NCBI GenBank assembly: GCA_031269545.1
Contig: JAISYZ010000004.1
Span: forward strand, 1 to 64,000
DNA length: 64,000 nt
Source of the DNA: Prevotellaceae bacterium
GTDB lineage: Bacteria; Bacteroidota; Bacteroidia; Bacteroidales; UBA932
Reading direction: 5' to 3'
Each line of letters begins with the position of its first letter. Within the stretch, counting starts at the first letter, position 1. The translations under genes and the position numbers were made by a program. A model generated the notes under the pieces. It was given only the letters and a program-made list of their open reading frames with translations. It was not told the DNA's origin and ran no database searches. Shown here piece by piece: positions 9,419-18,596 of the stretch.

Positions 9419-9914
9419 ACGGTATCAATTTAATAAATAAAACTCTCTAAATCTTTAATAAAAAACATTATTAAAAATTCTTTTTAGCCTTTTGTTAAAA
9501 CAAAATTATAAATATTTTTAATACCAGCGAAAATTTAAAATTTACGGCATGTTAAATTATCGAAAAATATTCAATTTTTATGGATTTATCATCAAATATT
9601 TGTATTCTGTATTAAAACAAATTTGTCCGAACATAATTAAAATCAATTAAGACACATCAAAATTTAACAAAAGAAAAAATCATATTAAATACTTGAAAAA
9701 CAATAAATTTACTTTTAATTTTTTGCCATATACTTAATACAGAAACACAAAATATTTTCATTATTTAAATTCATTTAGAGTTTTACAGTCAAAAAACTCT
9801 GCAAACTATATAATCTAACTGCCTCAAAATGCCGATTTTTTATTTTTACTTTGTCGTAAACTTCAATTTTAAAAAAAATTTATACCTTTGAACTCTATAT
9901 AAAAAGAAATTTAG
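9419..9914. other. Divergent AT-rich intergenic region upstream of the TPR gene and pdxA
   Basis: No open frame of note. It contains a small inverted repeat (AGAGTTTT at 9777-9784 with AAAACTCT at 9793-9800) and the pdxA -7 motif at 9883-9890. The rest is low-complexity A/T sequence with nothing recognisable. Confidence 0.6.
9883..9890 (+). promoter_or_regulatory. -7 promoter motif for pdxA
   Basis: TATACCTTTG contains an exact TAnnTTTG (TACCTTTG), 24 bases before the pdxA start codon. Confidence 0.6.
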
Positions 9915-11015
9915 ATGAAAGATGGAAAAATAGTTGCAGGAATAACGCAGGGCGACATCAATGGAATATCGTATGAAGTGATGCTGAAAACCTTTGAAGA
10001 TAATCGTATTATCGATCTTTGTACGTCTGTTATTTACGGCTCAACAAAAGTTTGGGGATTTTATCGTAATTTGTTAAAGATTGAAAATATAAACCTTAAT
10101 CTTATCACCTCGCCCAAGGATGTTCGTAATAAATGCGTGAATTTCATAAATATAATGAACGACAATGCACATGCGGAAGTCGGACATTCTACGCAGATGG
10201 CAGGCGAAGGTTCGTTAAAAGCCTTGCAAGCCGCCGTGCGCGACATTCGCGAAAATAAAATTGATGTTTTGGTTACAGCGCCGATAAATAAATATAATGT
10301 ACAGGTTCCGGGTAAAAAATTTGTCGGACACACGGAATTTTTAGCAGATACAGTCGGCATACAAAATTATCTGATGCTGATGGTTAACGACAATCTGAAA
10401 ATCGGTATCGTTACAGGACATATACCCTTACAGGACGTGTCAAAATCAATTTCAAAAAAACTGATATTGCAAAAACTTGACATATTAAACGAATCGCTGA
10501 AAAAAGATTTTTTAATTGCAAAACCGCGCATTGCCGTTTTAGGACTTAATCCTCATTGCGGCGATAACGGCTTGATAGGTACAGAAGAAAAAGAAATAAT
10601 ATATCCCGCAATAAAAGAAGCGCAGGAAAAAAACATTTTATCGTTCGGACCATATTCTGCCGATGGATTTTTAAGTTCCGAAACATCAAAAAAATTCGAT
10701 GGCATTTTGGCAATGTATCACGACCAGGGCATGATTGCGTTCAAATCGCGCGCATTCGACACAGGAGTTAATTATACAGCAGGATTGCCTTTTGTTCGCA
10801 CATCGCCGGCACACGGTACGGCTTATGAAATTTCGGGACAGGGAATAGCAAATGCCGACTCGTTTCGCTCCGCATTATATATGGCTTGCGATATTTTCAA
10901 AAATCGCAAACGTTACGATGAAATAAATGCAAATCCTTTGAAAATAGATATTTCGACAACAAACAGGCACAACGGACACGAAGACATTACAATCATTTCG
11001 GCTAACGATGATTAA
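9915..11015 (+). CDS. pdxA: 4-hydroxythreonine-4-phosphate dehydrogenase
   Basis: A 366-residue protein matching PdxA, which oxidises 4-phosphohydroxy-threonine with NAD on the DXP-dependent route to pyridoxal phosphate. Signatures include GITQGDINGISYEVM at the N-terminus, APINKYNVQ, GHTEFLAD, LGLNPHCGDNG, MYHDQGMIAFK and TSPAHGTAYEISGQG. The His residues in these motifs supply the divalent metal site. The ATG start follows a good -7 motif. The rnhA gene begins 30 bases downstream on the same strand, so the two are probably co-transcribed. No other pdx gene is in the window. Confidence 0.95.
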   Translation: MKDGKIVAGITQGDINGISYEVMLKTFEDNRIIDLCTSVIYGSTKVWGFYRNLLKIENINLNLITSPKDVRNKCVNFINIMNDNAHAEVGHSTQMAGEGSLKALQAAVRDIRENKIDVLVTAPINKYNVQVPGKKFVGHTEFLADTVGIQNYLMLMVNDNLKIGIVTGHIPLQDVSKSISKKLILQKLDILNESLKKDFLIAKPRIAVLGLNPHCGDNGLIGTEEKEIIYPAIKEAQEKNILSFGPYSADGFLSSETSKKFDGILAMYHDQGMIAFKSRAFDTGVNYTAGLPFVRTSPAHGTAYEISGQGIANADSFRSALYMACDIFKNRKRYDEINANPLKIDISTTNRHNGHEDITIISANDD

Positions 11016-11045
11016 AACAGCAAACAAAAAAGAAATGCAATAATA

Positions 11046-11522
11046 ATGGCTGAAATTACTGTTTACACCGATGGCGCCGCACGAGGAAATCCGGGAAACG
11101 GAGGTTACGGCGTAATTATGATTTCGGGAAAATATCGCAAGGAAATTTCGCAGGGATTTGCTCTTACGACAAACAACAGAATGGAATTGCTTGCAGTGAT
11201 TGTAGCGCTTGAAAATATAAAACTGGAAAATGCAAATGTAACAGTTTACAGCGATTCAAGATATGTAGTAGATGCCATAAACGAAGGCTGGTTGAAATCG
11301 TGGGAAAGAACACATTTCAAAAACAAAAAAAATCCCGATTTGTGGATGAGATTTTTGAAAGTTTACAGACGTCATAATATACGATTTGTCTGGATTGAAG
11401 GACATGCAGGAAATCCTCTTAACGAATTGTGCGACAAAATGGCTGTTGAAGCATCGATGCAGGCAAATCTGCAAGAAGACAAAGGATATATCCTAAGTAT
11501 TGAGAATAATACTCTACTGTAA
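11046..11522 (+). CDS. rnhA: Ribonuclease HI
   Basis: A 158-residue enzyme that degrades the RNA strand of RNA-DNA hybrids. The catalytic carboxylates are visible: Asp in YTDGAARGNPG, Glu in NNRMELLAV, Asp in VYSDSRYVVD, and the final Asp in NELCDKMA after the conserved His of EGHAGNP. Length and domain span are normal, and it has no N-terminal hybrid-binding domain. It sits 30 bases behind pdxA. A short Gln/Glu-containing tail follows the catalytic core. Confidence 0.96.
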   Translation: MAEITVYTDGAARGNPGNGGYGVIMISGKYRKEISQGFALTTNNRMELLAVIVALENIKLENANVTVYSDSRYVVDAINEGWLKSWERTHFKNKKNPDLWMRFLKVYRRHNIRFVWIEGHAGNPLNELCDKMAVEASMQANLQEDKGYILSIENNTLL

Positions 11523-11640
11523 ACTTATTAAAATAGCAGAGATCTTTTAGAAAACTTTATGAATTAATTACTTATACGGCTTACAGAATACCGAACACAA
11601 TACTTAACCTTTTTTAACACTGCGGTTAAAAAAATACATC

Positions 11641-11648
11641 TATCTTTG
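11641..11648 (+). promoter_or_regulatory. -7 promoter motif for the DUF2975/HTH pair
   Basis: TATCTTTG is an exact TAnnTTTG match, followed by C as is common, 67 bases ahead of the DUF2975 start. Confidence 0.55.
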
Positions 11649-11714
11649 CATATCGAAAAACAATAAATAAATATTGAAATTGGTAATTTATATATTAAAA
11701 AACAAAATAAAATT

Positions 11715-12374
11715 ATGAATGGAAAATTAAAAATTTACTGTGCTTGTCTGGCTATCATGTATGTCATATTTTTTGTACACAATGTATATGAAGGAGCAAA
11801 ATTTGCAATAGCAGGCTTTGAAATCGGCTATACACAAGGTAAAAGCGGCAACGACAATTTTAATGTTTGTGTAAGTTACATGACTCCTGTCGATGGTTCT
11901 GCAACTTTTCCATCAACTGTAATCAACGAAAAAACAGGCGAAGAAGTCCGCTTCGAAATCAGACAAATGATAGCGCTCGTATCCAAATCGCCTGAAAATA
12001 TTCCCGCTTATGTAAAAATAATGTATATCACAGCAAGTATATTCGGTTTTATCATTTTTGCGCTTTTTGTATATATTCCTTTTATCGGTTATAAAATAAT
12101 GAAATCAATCACGCAAAACGCATTTTACAGTATCAGGAATATTAAGAAAATAAGAAAAATATCGCTGATTTTATTGCTGATATTTACAATCAATCTTCTT
12201 GTAAACTTTTCGGCAACCATATCTGTCAATGCATATCTGCTTATAAAAGGTTACAGGGCTTATGTGAACGATTTCAATTATTCATTGTTTTTTACAGGAT
12301 TGGTATTACTTATCCTTTCCGAAATTTTGCTATATACTAAAAGCATAAAAGAAGAACAGGATTTAACAGTTTAA
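11715..12374 (+). CDS. DUF2975 family integral membrane protein
   Basis: A 219-residue protein with four predicted membrane helices near residues 5-24, 109-131, 147-174 and 188-208, and a soluble loop of about 80 residues between the first two. This layout, followed at once by a small Cro/C1-type regulator, is the classic DUF2975/YozG-like pair of Firmicutes and Bacteroidetes. The function is unknown; a membrane sensor that modulates its regulator is a plausible inference. Only 4 bases separate it from the HTH gene, indicating translational coupling. Confidence 0.8.
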   Translation: MNGKLKIYCACLAIMYVIFFVHNVYEGAKFAIAGFEIGYTQGKSGNDNFNVCVSYMTPVDGSATFPSTVINEKTGEEVRFEIRQMIALVSKSPENIPAYVKIMYITASIFGFIIFALFVYIPFIGYKIMKSITQNAFYSIRNIKKIRKISLILLLIFTINLLVNFSATISVNAYLLIKGYRAYVNDFNYSLFFTGLVLLILSEILLYTKSIKEEQDLTV

Positions 12375-12378
12375 AATT

Positions 12379-12585
12379 ATGGGTGTTATTGTAAATTTAG
12401 ACGTAATGATGGCAAAGCGAAAAATATCGTTAAACGAACTTTCGCAACGAGTGGACATTACACAGGCAAATCTCTCGATATTGAAAACGGGAAAAGCAAA
12501 GGCGATACGGTTCAGTACGCTAAACGCATTATGCAAAGAACTTGACTGTCAGCCGGGAGATATTTTAGAATTTAGAGAAGATTAA
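12379..12585 (+). CDS. Small Cro/C1-type helix-turn-helix regulator (YozG-like)
   Basis: A 68-residue protein that is a single HTH domain: MAKRKISLNELSQRVDITQANLSILKTGKAKAIRFSTLNALCKELDCQPGDILEF. The helix-turn-helix covers about residues 18-42, and the ending CQPGDILEF is typical of the HTH_26 family. It starts 4 bases after the DUF2975 gene and probably autoregulates the pair. It lacks any toxin-like partner, so I do not call it an antitoxin. Confidence 0.88.
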   Translation: MGVIVNLDVMMAKRKISLNELSQRVDITQANLSILKTGKAKAIRFSTLNALCKELDCQPGDILEFRED

Positions 12586-12612
12586 TTTATTAATATTAAA
12601 AATTTGTATAAT

Positions 12613-14922
12613 ATGACAACAAAAAAATTATTGCTATCGATAGGTTTATTGGTAGCGTTAGCTTTAGTGGTAATTTTATTATTAAAAACCATGACAACGA
12701 ACAAAACACAGGAAATTACAGGAGATTGGAAAGGTACGTTAAGCGTACAGGGTGTAAATATGGAATTGATTTTCCATATTGCTGAAACCGAAGGAACATA
12801 TTCGGCTACAATAGATGTTCCGATGCAGGGCGCTTCGGGTATTGCAATTGAAACAACCGAATTTAAAGACGGTGAATTAACCTTATCGTCAGCACAGCTT
12901 CAATTAACGTATAAAGGTAAATTGAAAGGCGAAACGATTGAAGGAAACATCGAACAGATGGGAATGACTTTGCCTTTGACATTAACAAAATTTGAAAGCA
13001 AACTGCCCGGAGATGTTTCGCTGCCTTCGAGCGACGAAGAACTTGCAAAACTGATAGAATTTGATAAAGGCGATTTCAAATACAAAGTCGAAGATTATTT
13101 TGCTCGTCCGAAAGCATCTTCGTTCCAGATTTCGCCGAATGGAAAATACATGTCGTATCGCGAAAAAGACGATAACAACAAGCGACATGTATTTGTAAAA
13201 GAGATTGCTACAGGAAAATCGCAACGAATTATCGAAGAAAAAGAAGAACTTATCCGCGGCTACGGCTGGGTGAACGACGAGCGTCTTGTTTATTTCATGG
13301 ATAAAGGCGGAAACGAAAATTATCACATCTACGCCGTAAATCTTGATGGAACAAACAATATTGACCTGACGCCTTTTGAAGATGTAAGAGCAAGCATAAC
13401 CAATATTTTGAAAGAACAGAAAGATTTCATTATCATCGATATGAACAAAAACAACAAACAGGTTTTTGAACCCTACAAACTTAATGTTGTTACAGGCGAA
13501 ATGGTGCAGTTGTTTGAAAATAAAGATGTAATAAACCCCATACAGGGTTACGATTTTGACAAAGATGGCGAATTGCGCGCTTATACCAAAATGGTGAACG
13601 GAATCGAAATGGAACTGTATTACAAAGATTTGGCAACAGACGAATTTAAATTGGTAAAACGAATGAATTGGGATGATGCATTTGGTATTTCGGCTTTCAA
13701 TTATGCATCGGACAACAAAAACGAAGCATACGTTGTAACAAATCTCGACAGCGACAGAGCGCGTATTGTACTGTACGATTTCAAAGAAGATAAAACAATA
13801 AAAGAAGTATTTTCTAATCCCGATTACGATGTAAGCAATATGGTGCTTTCGCGAAAACGCAATTATGAAATAGATTATTTTACGTACGAAGGCGAGCAAA
13901 ATGTAATTGTTCCAGTAAGCACTTTTTACACCGATTTGCACAACCGTATGGAAAAAGAATTTAAAGGAAAAGAATTTGGAATAACAGATTTCGATGACAA
14001 TGAAAACACGTTTCTACTGTATGTTACGTCCGATAAACTGTTTGGAACATATTACCAATACGATGCGAAGACAAAGAAATTTACTCTGTTATACGATTTG
14101 ATGCCTCAACTGAAAGAAGAAGATATGGCGGAAATGCGACCGATAACATTCAAAAGCCGCGATGGATTAACAATTCACGGATATATTACTTTGCCCAAGG
14201 AAGCCTTGCAGGGCAAAAAAGTTCCATTGATTGTAAATCCGCACGGAGGACCGCAGGGCATTCGCGATTCGTGGGGATTTAATCCCGAAGTGCAGCTGTT
14301 TGCAAGTCGTGGATATGCTACACTGCAAGTGAATTTCCGTATTTCGGGCGGATACGGTAAAGAATTTTTACGCGCAGGATTCAAACAGGTAGGCAGAAAG
14401 TGTATGGATGACGTTGAAGACGGAGTAAAACATGTAATAGCGCAAGGCTGGATTGACAAAGACAGAATCGCAATTTACGGAGGAAGCCATGGCGGTTATG
14501 CAACGCTTATGGGATTGATAAAAACGCCCGATTTATACACTTGTGGAGTTGATTACGTAGGTGTATCAAATATTTTCACGTTTTTTGAATCTTTCCCCGA
14601 ATATTGGAAACCGCTCATCGAAATGGTAAAAGAAATATGGTACGATTTGGATAATCCCGAAGAAGCCGAAATAGCCAAAGAAGTTTCGCCTGTATATCAG
14701 ATTGATAAAATCACAAAACCGCTGTTTGTAGTTCAGGGAGCAAACGATCCGCGCGTCAACATCAACGAATCGGATCAGATAGTTGCAAAATTACGCGCAA
14801 AAGGCTTTGACGTTCCGTACATGGTCAAATACAACGAAGGACACGGCTACGGACACGAAGAAAATTCATTGCTCATGTATAAATGCACAATGGGATTTTT
14901 TGCAAAGAATTTTGCAAAGTAA
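12613..14922 (+). CDS. S9 family prolyl-oligopeptidase-like serine peptidase
   Basis: I start the gene at the ATG at 12613 rather than the TTG at 12604. The 769-residue product has an N-terminal hydrophobic segment (about residues 5-24, signal or anchor). A region of about 110 residues containing ITGDWKGTLSVQG follows, with a beta-strand pattern seen at the front of some Bacteroidetes hydrolases. Next come a beta-propeller (about 145-510) and an alpha/beta-hydrolase. The catalytic Ser is in YGGSHGGYA, the Asp in GANDPRVN and the His in NEGHGYGHEEN. It probably cleaves short peptides in the periplasm. A clear terminator follows. Confidence 0.9.
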   Translation: MTTKKLLLSIGLLVALALVVILLLKTMTTNKTQEITGDWKGTLSVQGVNMELIFHIAETEGTYSATIDVPMQGASGIAIETTEFKDGELTLSSAQLQLTYKGKLKGETIEGNIEQMGMTLPLTLTKFESKLPGDVSLPSSDEELAKLIEFDKGDFKYKVEDYFARPKASSFQISPNGKYMSYREKDDNNKRHVFVKEIATGKSQRIIEEKEELIRGYGWVNDERLVYFMDKGGNENYHIYAVNLDGTNNIDLTPFEDVRASITNILKEQKDFIIIDMNKNNKQVFEPYKLNVVTGEMVQLFENKDVINPIQGYDFDKDGELRAYTKMVNGIEMELYYKDLATDEFKLVKRMNWDDAFGISAFNYASDNKNEAYVVTNLDSDRARIVLYDFKEDKTIKEVFSNPDYDVSNMVLSRKRNYEIDYFTYEGEQNVIVPVSTFYTDLHNRMEKEFKGKEFGITDFDDNENTFLLYVTSDKLFGTYYQYDAKTKKFTLLYDLMPQLKEEDMAEMRPITFKSRDGLTIHGYITLPKEALQGKKVPLIVNPHGGPQGIRDSWGFNPEVQLFASRGYATLQVNFRISGGYGKEFLRAGFKQVGRKCMDDVEDGVKHVIAQGWIDKDRIAIYGGSHGGYATLMGLIKTPDLYTCGVDYVGVSNIFTFFESFPEYWKPLIEMVKEIWYDLDNPEEAEIAKEVSPVYQIDKITKPLFVVQGANDPRVNINESDQIVAKLRAKGFDVPYMVKYNEGHGYGHEENSLLMYKCTMGFFAKNFAK

Positions 14923-14947
14923 GATACTTTCTATTTTATAGAACGAG

Positions 14948-14976
14948 AATAGCCGAAATTACTTCGGCTATTTTTA
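14948..14976 (+). terminator. Rho-independent terminator after the S9 peptidase
   Basis: ATAGCCGAA and TTCGGCTAT form a 9-bp stem with a 5-base loop, followed by TTTTTATTTG, 26 bases past the stop codon. Confidence 0.85.
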
Positions 14977-15024
14977 TTTGTTTTATTATCGGTGTTTCAA
15001 GTCATCGACAGCGCTTGCCAGCAA

Positions 15025-15891
15025 TCAAAAATAGTTCGCTTCCAAGCCGACAATATCGGTGAGCAGGCTGTTTGCCAGGCGACTTGCGCCTGTTCTGAAC
15101 AGTTTATTATTCAGCCAGTCAGCGCCAAGCGTTGACTTCAATATGTTGTAATATACAAGAACTTCGGCTGTAGTTGAAATTCCTCCCGAAGGTTTTATTC
15201 CTACGCTGCGTCCGCTTTGTGTTTTGAAGTCGGCAATTGCCTGACACATTACGCAAACGGCTTCGGGCGTTGCTGCAGCATAAAATTTGCCTGTTGACGT
15301 TTTTATAAAATCGGCTCCGGCTTCCATTGCAAGCAGCGATGCTGTTCGTATCAACTGCAAATCGTTAAGCGCTCCCGTTTCGAGAATGACTTTTACATGA
15401 ACGTCTCCAACGGCTTTTTTTATCTGTTCTATTTCGCTGTAAACAAACTCATAATCTTTCTCCAAAAACCGTCCGACAGATATTACAATATCAATTTCAT
15501 CTGCGCCGTTTTCAATTGCCAGCAAACTTTCCTGAATTTTCACATCAACAAATGTCTGCGAAGCGGGAAACCCTGCGGTAACCGAAGCAATACGGACATT
15601 TTTGTCGGTAAGATTTTTGCGCACCACGCTTACAAGCGCAGGATAAACGCATATAGCCGCAACATTAGGCAAATTGTGATAAACGTTAGAAAAATCGCTG
15701 ACTTTTTCTGCCATTTTTTTTACCTGCGACACTGTATCGGCAGCGTTCAGCGTGGTCAAATCGATGCTGTTGAAACATTGTTTCAGCGCTTCGGGATTAA
15801 TCTTTTTTGCCGACAGTTTTGCTTCTTCAACCTTTTCTCTTATTTGCTTTTCGTCAACTTCGAGACTGTATTTTCCTGAAATATTTTTCAT
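15025..15891 (-). CDS. deoC: Deoxyribose-phosphate aldolase
   Basis: A 288-residue class I aldolase that splits 2-deoxyribose-5-phosphate into glyceraldehyde-3-phosphate and acetaldehyde in deoxynucleoside salvage. The Schiff-base lysine lies in GADFIKTSTGK. Also visible are AAICVYPALV, SVTAGFPAS, ENGADEIDIVISVG, VKVILETGAL and the phosphate-binding IKPSGGIST. It has an N-terminal extension relative to the short bacterial DeoC and resembles the longer form in Bacteroidetes. A -7 motif at 15916-15923 implies a very short leader. Confidence 0.95.
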   Translation of the reverse strand: MKNISGKYSLEVDEKQIREKVEEAKLSAKKINPEALKQCFNSIDLTTLNAADTVSQVKKMAEKVSDFSNVYHNLPNVAAICVYPALVSVVRKNLTDKNVRIASVTAGFPASQTFVDVKIQESLLAIENGADEIDIVISVGRFLEKDYEFVYSEIEQIKKAVGDVHVKVILETGALNDLQLIRTASLLAMEAGADFIKTSTGKFYAAATPEAVCVMCQAIADFKTQSGRSVGIKPSGGISTTAEVLVYYNILKSTLGADWLNNKLFRTGASRLANSLLTDIVGLEANYF

Positions 15892-15915
15892 GTCAAATTT
15901 AATTTATTTTCGTGG

Positions 15916-15923
15916 CAAAAGTA
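15916..15923 (-). promoter_or_regulatory. -7 promoter motif for deoC
   Basis: CAAAAGTA on the plus strand reads TACTTTTG on the minus strand, an exact match 25 bases before the deoC start. Confidence 0.55.
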
Positions 15924-15967
15924 GTGAAAAAATCAATTCGGAAGAGGAACAGTGTGAGATTATTTAT

Positions 15968-16022
15968 GAAATGCATGTTTATTAGTTTCTGTATCTGAAA
16001 ATTTTACTTTTAAGGAAGCCTC
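15968..16022 (-). repeat. Dispersed element fragment, copy H
   Basis: Read on the minus strand it contains CTTCCTTAAAAGTAAAATTT and CAGATACAG, closely matching copy G at 60745-60790 and the left half of copy B. Only the end is left, and the terminal bases have diverged. It lies between the deoC and gcvT promoters. Confidence 0.5.
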
Positions 16023-16124
16023 CGTTTAGCAATACTGCAACAGTTCGAGCGGGGAAAATAACGTTACAGTCAAAACTTTATTAAAAAATTAAAATTATTT
16101 CATTTCCGATTAATAAATTTTTAC

Positions 16125-16132
16125 TATATTTG
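16125..16132 (+). promoter_or_regulatory. -7 promoter motif for gcvT
   Basis: TATATTTG is an exact TAnnTTTG match 27 bases ahead of the gcvT start codon. Confidence 0.55.
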
Positions 16133-16159
16133 TTGCGTATTTATTAAAAAAATTCAACG

Positions 16160-17263
16160 ATGAAAGTAACAGCATTTACAAACTATCACATACAACTTGG
16201 CGCAAAGATGGCTGAGTTTGCAGGCTACAACATGCCTGTCGAATATTCGGGAATAAACCGTGAACACCTCGCCGTACGCGAAAAATTAGGCGTTTTTGAT
16301 GTAAGCCACATGGGCGAAATCTGGGTAAAAGGCGCAAACGCTCTCAATTTTATTCAATATCTTACATCAAATGACGCTTCGGTTTTATATCCCGGCAAAA
16401 TTCAATATTCGTGCTTCCCCAACGGACGGGGCGGAATTGTTGACGACCTGCTCGTATATTGCATCGACAGCGAAACATATCTGCTGGTGGTGAACGCCGC
16501 AAATATCGAAAAAGACTGGAATTTCCTCTGTTCGCACGCCGACAGGTTCGGCATTGCGCCCGGCAGCGAACTGTATAACGCTTCGGACGAAATCTGTCAA
16601 CTTGCAATTCAAGGTCCTTTGGCGCTGAAAGCCATGCAAAAACTGACTTCCGAAAATATTCTCGACATGGAATATTACACATTTCGCAAAATTGACTTTG
16701 CAGGAATACACAACTTGATTTTTTCGATAACAGGCTACACCGGCGCAGGCGGATGCGAAATATACTGCGCAAACGAAGATGCCGACAAACTTTGGAAAGC
16801 AGTATTCGCCGCAGGCGAAGAATACGGAATAGAACCCGCAGGACTTGGCGCTCGCGATACTCTGCGCCTCGAAATGGGCTTTTGCCTCTACGGACACGAA
16901 CTCGATGATACAACTTCGCCAATCGAAGCAGGACTGGGATGGATTACAAAATTTACCGATACAAAAAATTTCATCGACAAAGATCTCTTATTGAAGCAAA
17001 AAGCAGGAAACATATCGCGAAAACTCGCAGGATTTGTAATGACAGATCGCGGAATACCGCGCCAGCATTACGAAGTATGCGACAGCCGGGGACAAGCAAT
17101 AGGAACGGTTTGCTCGGGAACAATGTCGCCATGCCTGAAAACAGGCATAGGAACGGCTTACCTGAAACCCGAATTTGCAAAAAACGATACGGAAATATAT
17201 GTCAAAATCCGCGAAAAACTCCTGAAAGCCAAAACAGCAAAATTCCCTTTTATTAAAAAATAA
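16160..17263 (+). CDS. gcvT: Aminomethyltransferase (glycine cleavage system T protein)
   Basis: A 367-residue protein that moves the methylene group of aminomethyl-lipoyl H protein to tetrahydrofolate, releasing ammonia. Signatures: [79 protein letters not shown] and the C-terminal [11 protein letters not shown]. Length is normal. Genes for the P, H and L proteins are not nearby. The TraB-like lipoprotein gene starts 30 bases downstream and may share the transcript. Confidence 0.95.
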   Translation: MKVTAFTNYHIQLGAKMAEFAGYNMPVEYSGINREHLAVREKLGVFDVSHMGEIWVKGANALNFIQYLTSNDASVLYPGKIQYSCFPNGRGGIVDDLLVYCIDSETYLLVVNAANIEKDWNFLCSHADRFGIAPGSELYNASDEICQLAIQGPLALKAMQKLTSENILDMEYYTFRKIDFAGIHNLIFSITGYTGAGGCEIYCANEDADKLWKAVFAAGEEYGIEPAGLGARDTLRLEMGFCLYGHELDDTTSPIEAGLGWITKFTDTKNFIDKDLLLKQKAGNISRKLAGFVMTDRGIPRQHYEVCDSRGQAIGTVCSGTMSPCLKTGIGTAYLKPEFAKNDTEIYVKIREKLLKAKTAKFPFIKK

Positions 17264-17293
17264 AATTATTACTAACACATAACTGTAAAAATC

Positions 17294-18154
17294 ATGAAAA
17301 AAACTGTTGCAATGATAGCACTTGGATTAATCTCCGCAGGTTGTGGCATTTCGCAGACATCAGTCTGGAAAATAAGCAAAGGCAGCCACGAAATATATCT
17401 GGGCGGAAGCGTACATCTGCTTCGTCCGGGCGACTTTCCGCTGCCAAAAGAATTTGACGTGGCATTTGCAAAAGCAAGCACTCTTGTACTCGAAGCCGAT
17501 GTCAAAGACCCCCAAATCCTTACCAAAGTCATGTCGGAAATCATGCTGCCCGAAGGACAAACGCTCAAATCCGTCTTGAACGAAAAGCAGTATAAGGCGC
17601 TTTACGATGCCGCCACCGAAATCGGACTGCCCTTTTCGACAATAGAACGCATGAAACCCGGAATGGCGATGATAACTTTGAGCTCGGCAAAAATGAGCAA
17701 GATAGAACTGACTGCCGGAGGCGTTGATATTTACTATTACGACAAGGCTTCGAGCAAAAACAAAAATGTGGAATTTCTTGAAAGCATAGACTTTCAGCTT
17801 GACCTTATCTGTAATTTGCCTTTCGATATTGACGAATTTACGGCTTATACGCTCGAAGATCTGGAAAAACTGGATTATGAAGACGAATTTGTACAACTTA
17901 TTGACGAATGGCGGCATGGAAAAACAACAAGCCAAAATGAAATAACCCGCATGAAACAGCAGTATCCGAGCGTGTACAAGGCAATGTTTACCGACAGAAA
18001 CCGCAAGTGGCTGCCCAAAATCAAAAAGTATCTCGAAGACGATAATATCGAATTTGTGCTTGTGGGTGCGGCTCACCTCTGGGGCGACGACGGACTGATT
18101 GCCATGCTCAAAAAAGAAGGATACAAAATAGGGCAGCTGCGGGTGAAAAACTGA
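17294..18154 (+). CDS. TraB/GumN family lipoprotein
   Basis: A 286-residue protein with a short signal peptide and a probable lipobox (LISAGC, Cys near residue 18). The TraB/GumN fold is recognised from YLGGSVHLLRPGDFPLP near the N-terminus, the LVLEADVKD strand, a middle helical region, and VLVGAAHLWGDDGLIAMLKKEGY near the C-terminus. The paired GxxH motifs resemble the metal-binding histidines of the Tiki/TraB metalloprotease clan. Activity of bacterial members is mostly unproven. It lies 30 bases behind gcvT and is followed by the 21-bp minisatellite region. Confidence 0.88.
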   Translation: MKKTVAMIALGLISAGCGISQTSVWKISKGSHEIYLGGSVHLLRPGDFPLPKEFDVAFAKASTLVLEADVKDPQILTKVMSEIMLPEGQTLKSVLNEKQYKALYDAATEIGLPFSTIERMKPGMAMITLSSAKMSKIELTAGGVDIYYYDKASSKNKNVEFLESIDFQLDLICNLPFDIDEFTAYTLEDLEKLDYEDEFVQLIDEWRHGKTTSQNEITRMKQQYPSVYKAMFTDRNRKWLPKIKKYLEDDNIEFVLVGAAHLWGDDGLIAMLKKEGYKIGQLRVKN

Positions 18155-18300
18155 AAATGAACTGCGAAAAACGAAAACACTGCCGTTAAAAAAATGACTG
18201 TTCGACTGTCGGTTTAAAAATATTTATTAATTTCGCGGTATGATTATGCAAAAAAAATACCATGACGAAAACGATGACATATTTGTACAGTAGATTTTCG

Positions 18301-18537
18301 CTCTCGGGGCTGAACGGCTCGCTCTCGGGGCTGAAAGGCTTGCTCTCGGGGCTGAAAGGCTTGCTCTCGGGACTGAACGGCTCGCTCTCGGGGCTGAAAG
18401 GCTTGCTCTCGGGACTGAAAGGCTCGCTCTCGGGAATGAATGGCTCGCTCTCGGGACTGAAAGGCTCGCTCTCGGGGCTGAATGGCTTGCTCTCGGGGCT
18501 GAACGGCTCGCTCTCGGGAATGAATGGCTCGCTCTCG
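18301..18537. repeat. 21-bp minisatellite 1 (11 units)
   Basis: Eleven complete direct units of exactly 21 bases, consensus CTCTCGGGGCTGAAMGGC plus a TYG tail, then a broken twelfth unit. Variation is limited to a few positions (gg/ga, aac/aaa/aat, cg/tg). The period is a multiple of 3, so frames stay open on both strands and the ORFs here are by-products. The GC content is far above that of neighbouring DNA. There are no spacers, so this is not CRISPR. The array ends 60 bases before the start of the next gene. Confidence 0.97.
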
Positions 18538-18596
18538 TGTGCAAATATTTAAAATGGAGTTATACACTTAATATTAATAATAAAAAACAAAAGATT

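Noticed and set aside
12379-12585. Antitoxin of a toxin-antitoxin pair
   Set aside because: The partner is a DUF2975 membrane protein, not a toxin fold, and the pair is a known regulator arrangement.
12982-13941. Antisense ORF of 319 residues opposite the S9 peptidase
   Set aside because: It mirrors a well-supported peptidase and has shadow-like composition rich in Phe, Ile and Cys.
18244-18567. ORFs on both strands through minisatellite 1 (96-107 residues)
   Set aside because: The 21-base period keeps frames open automatically; the products are pure heptapeptide repeats and there is no start or promoter context.
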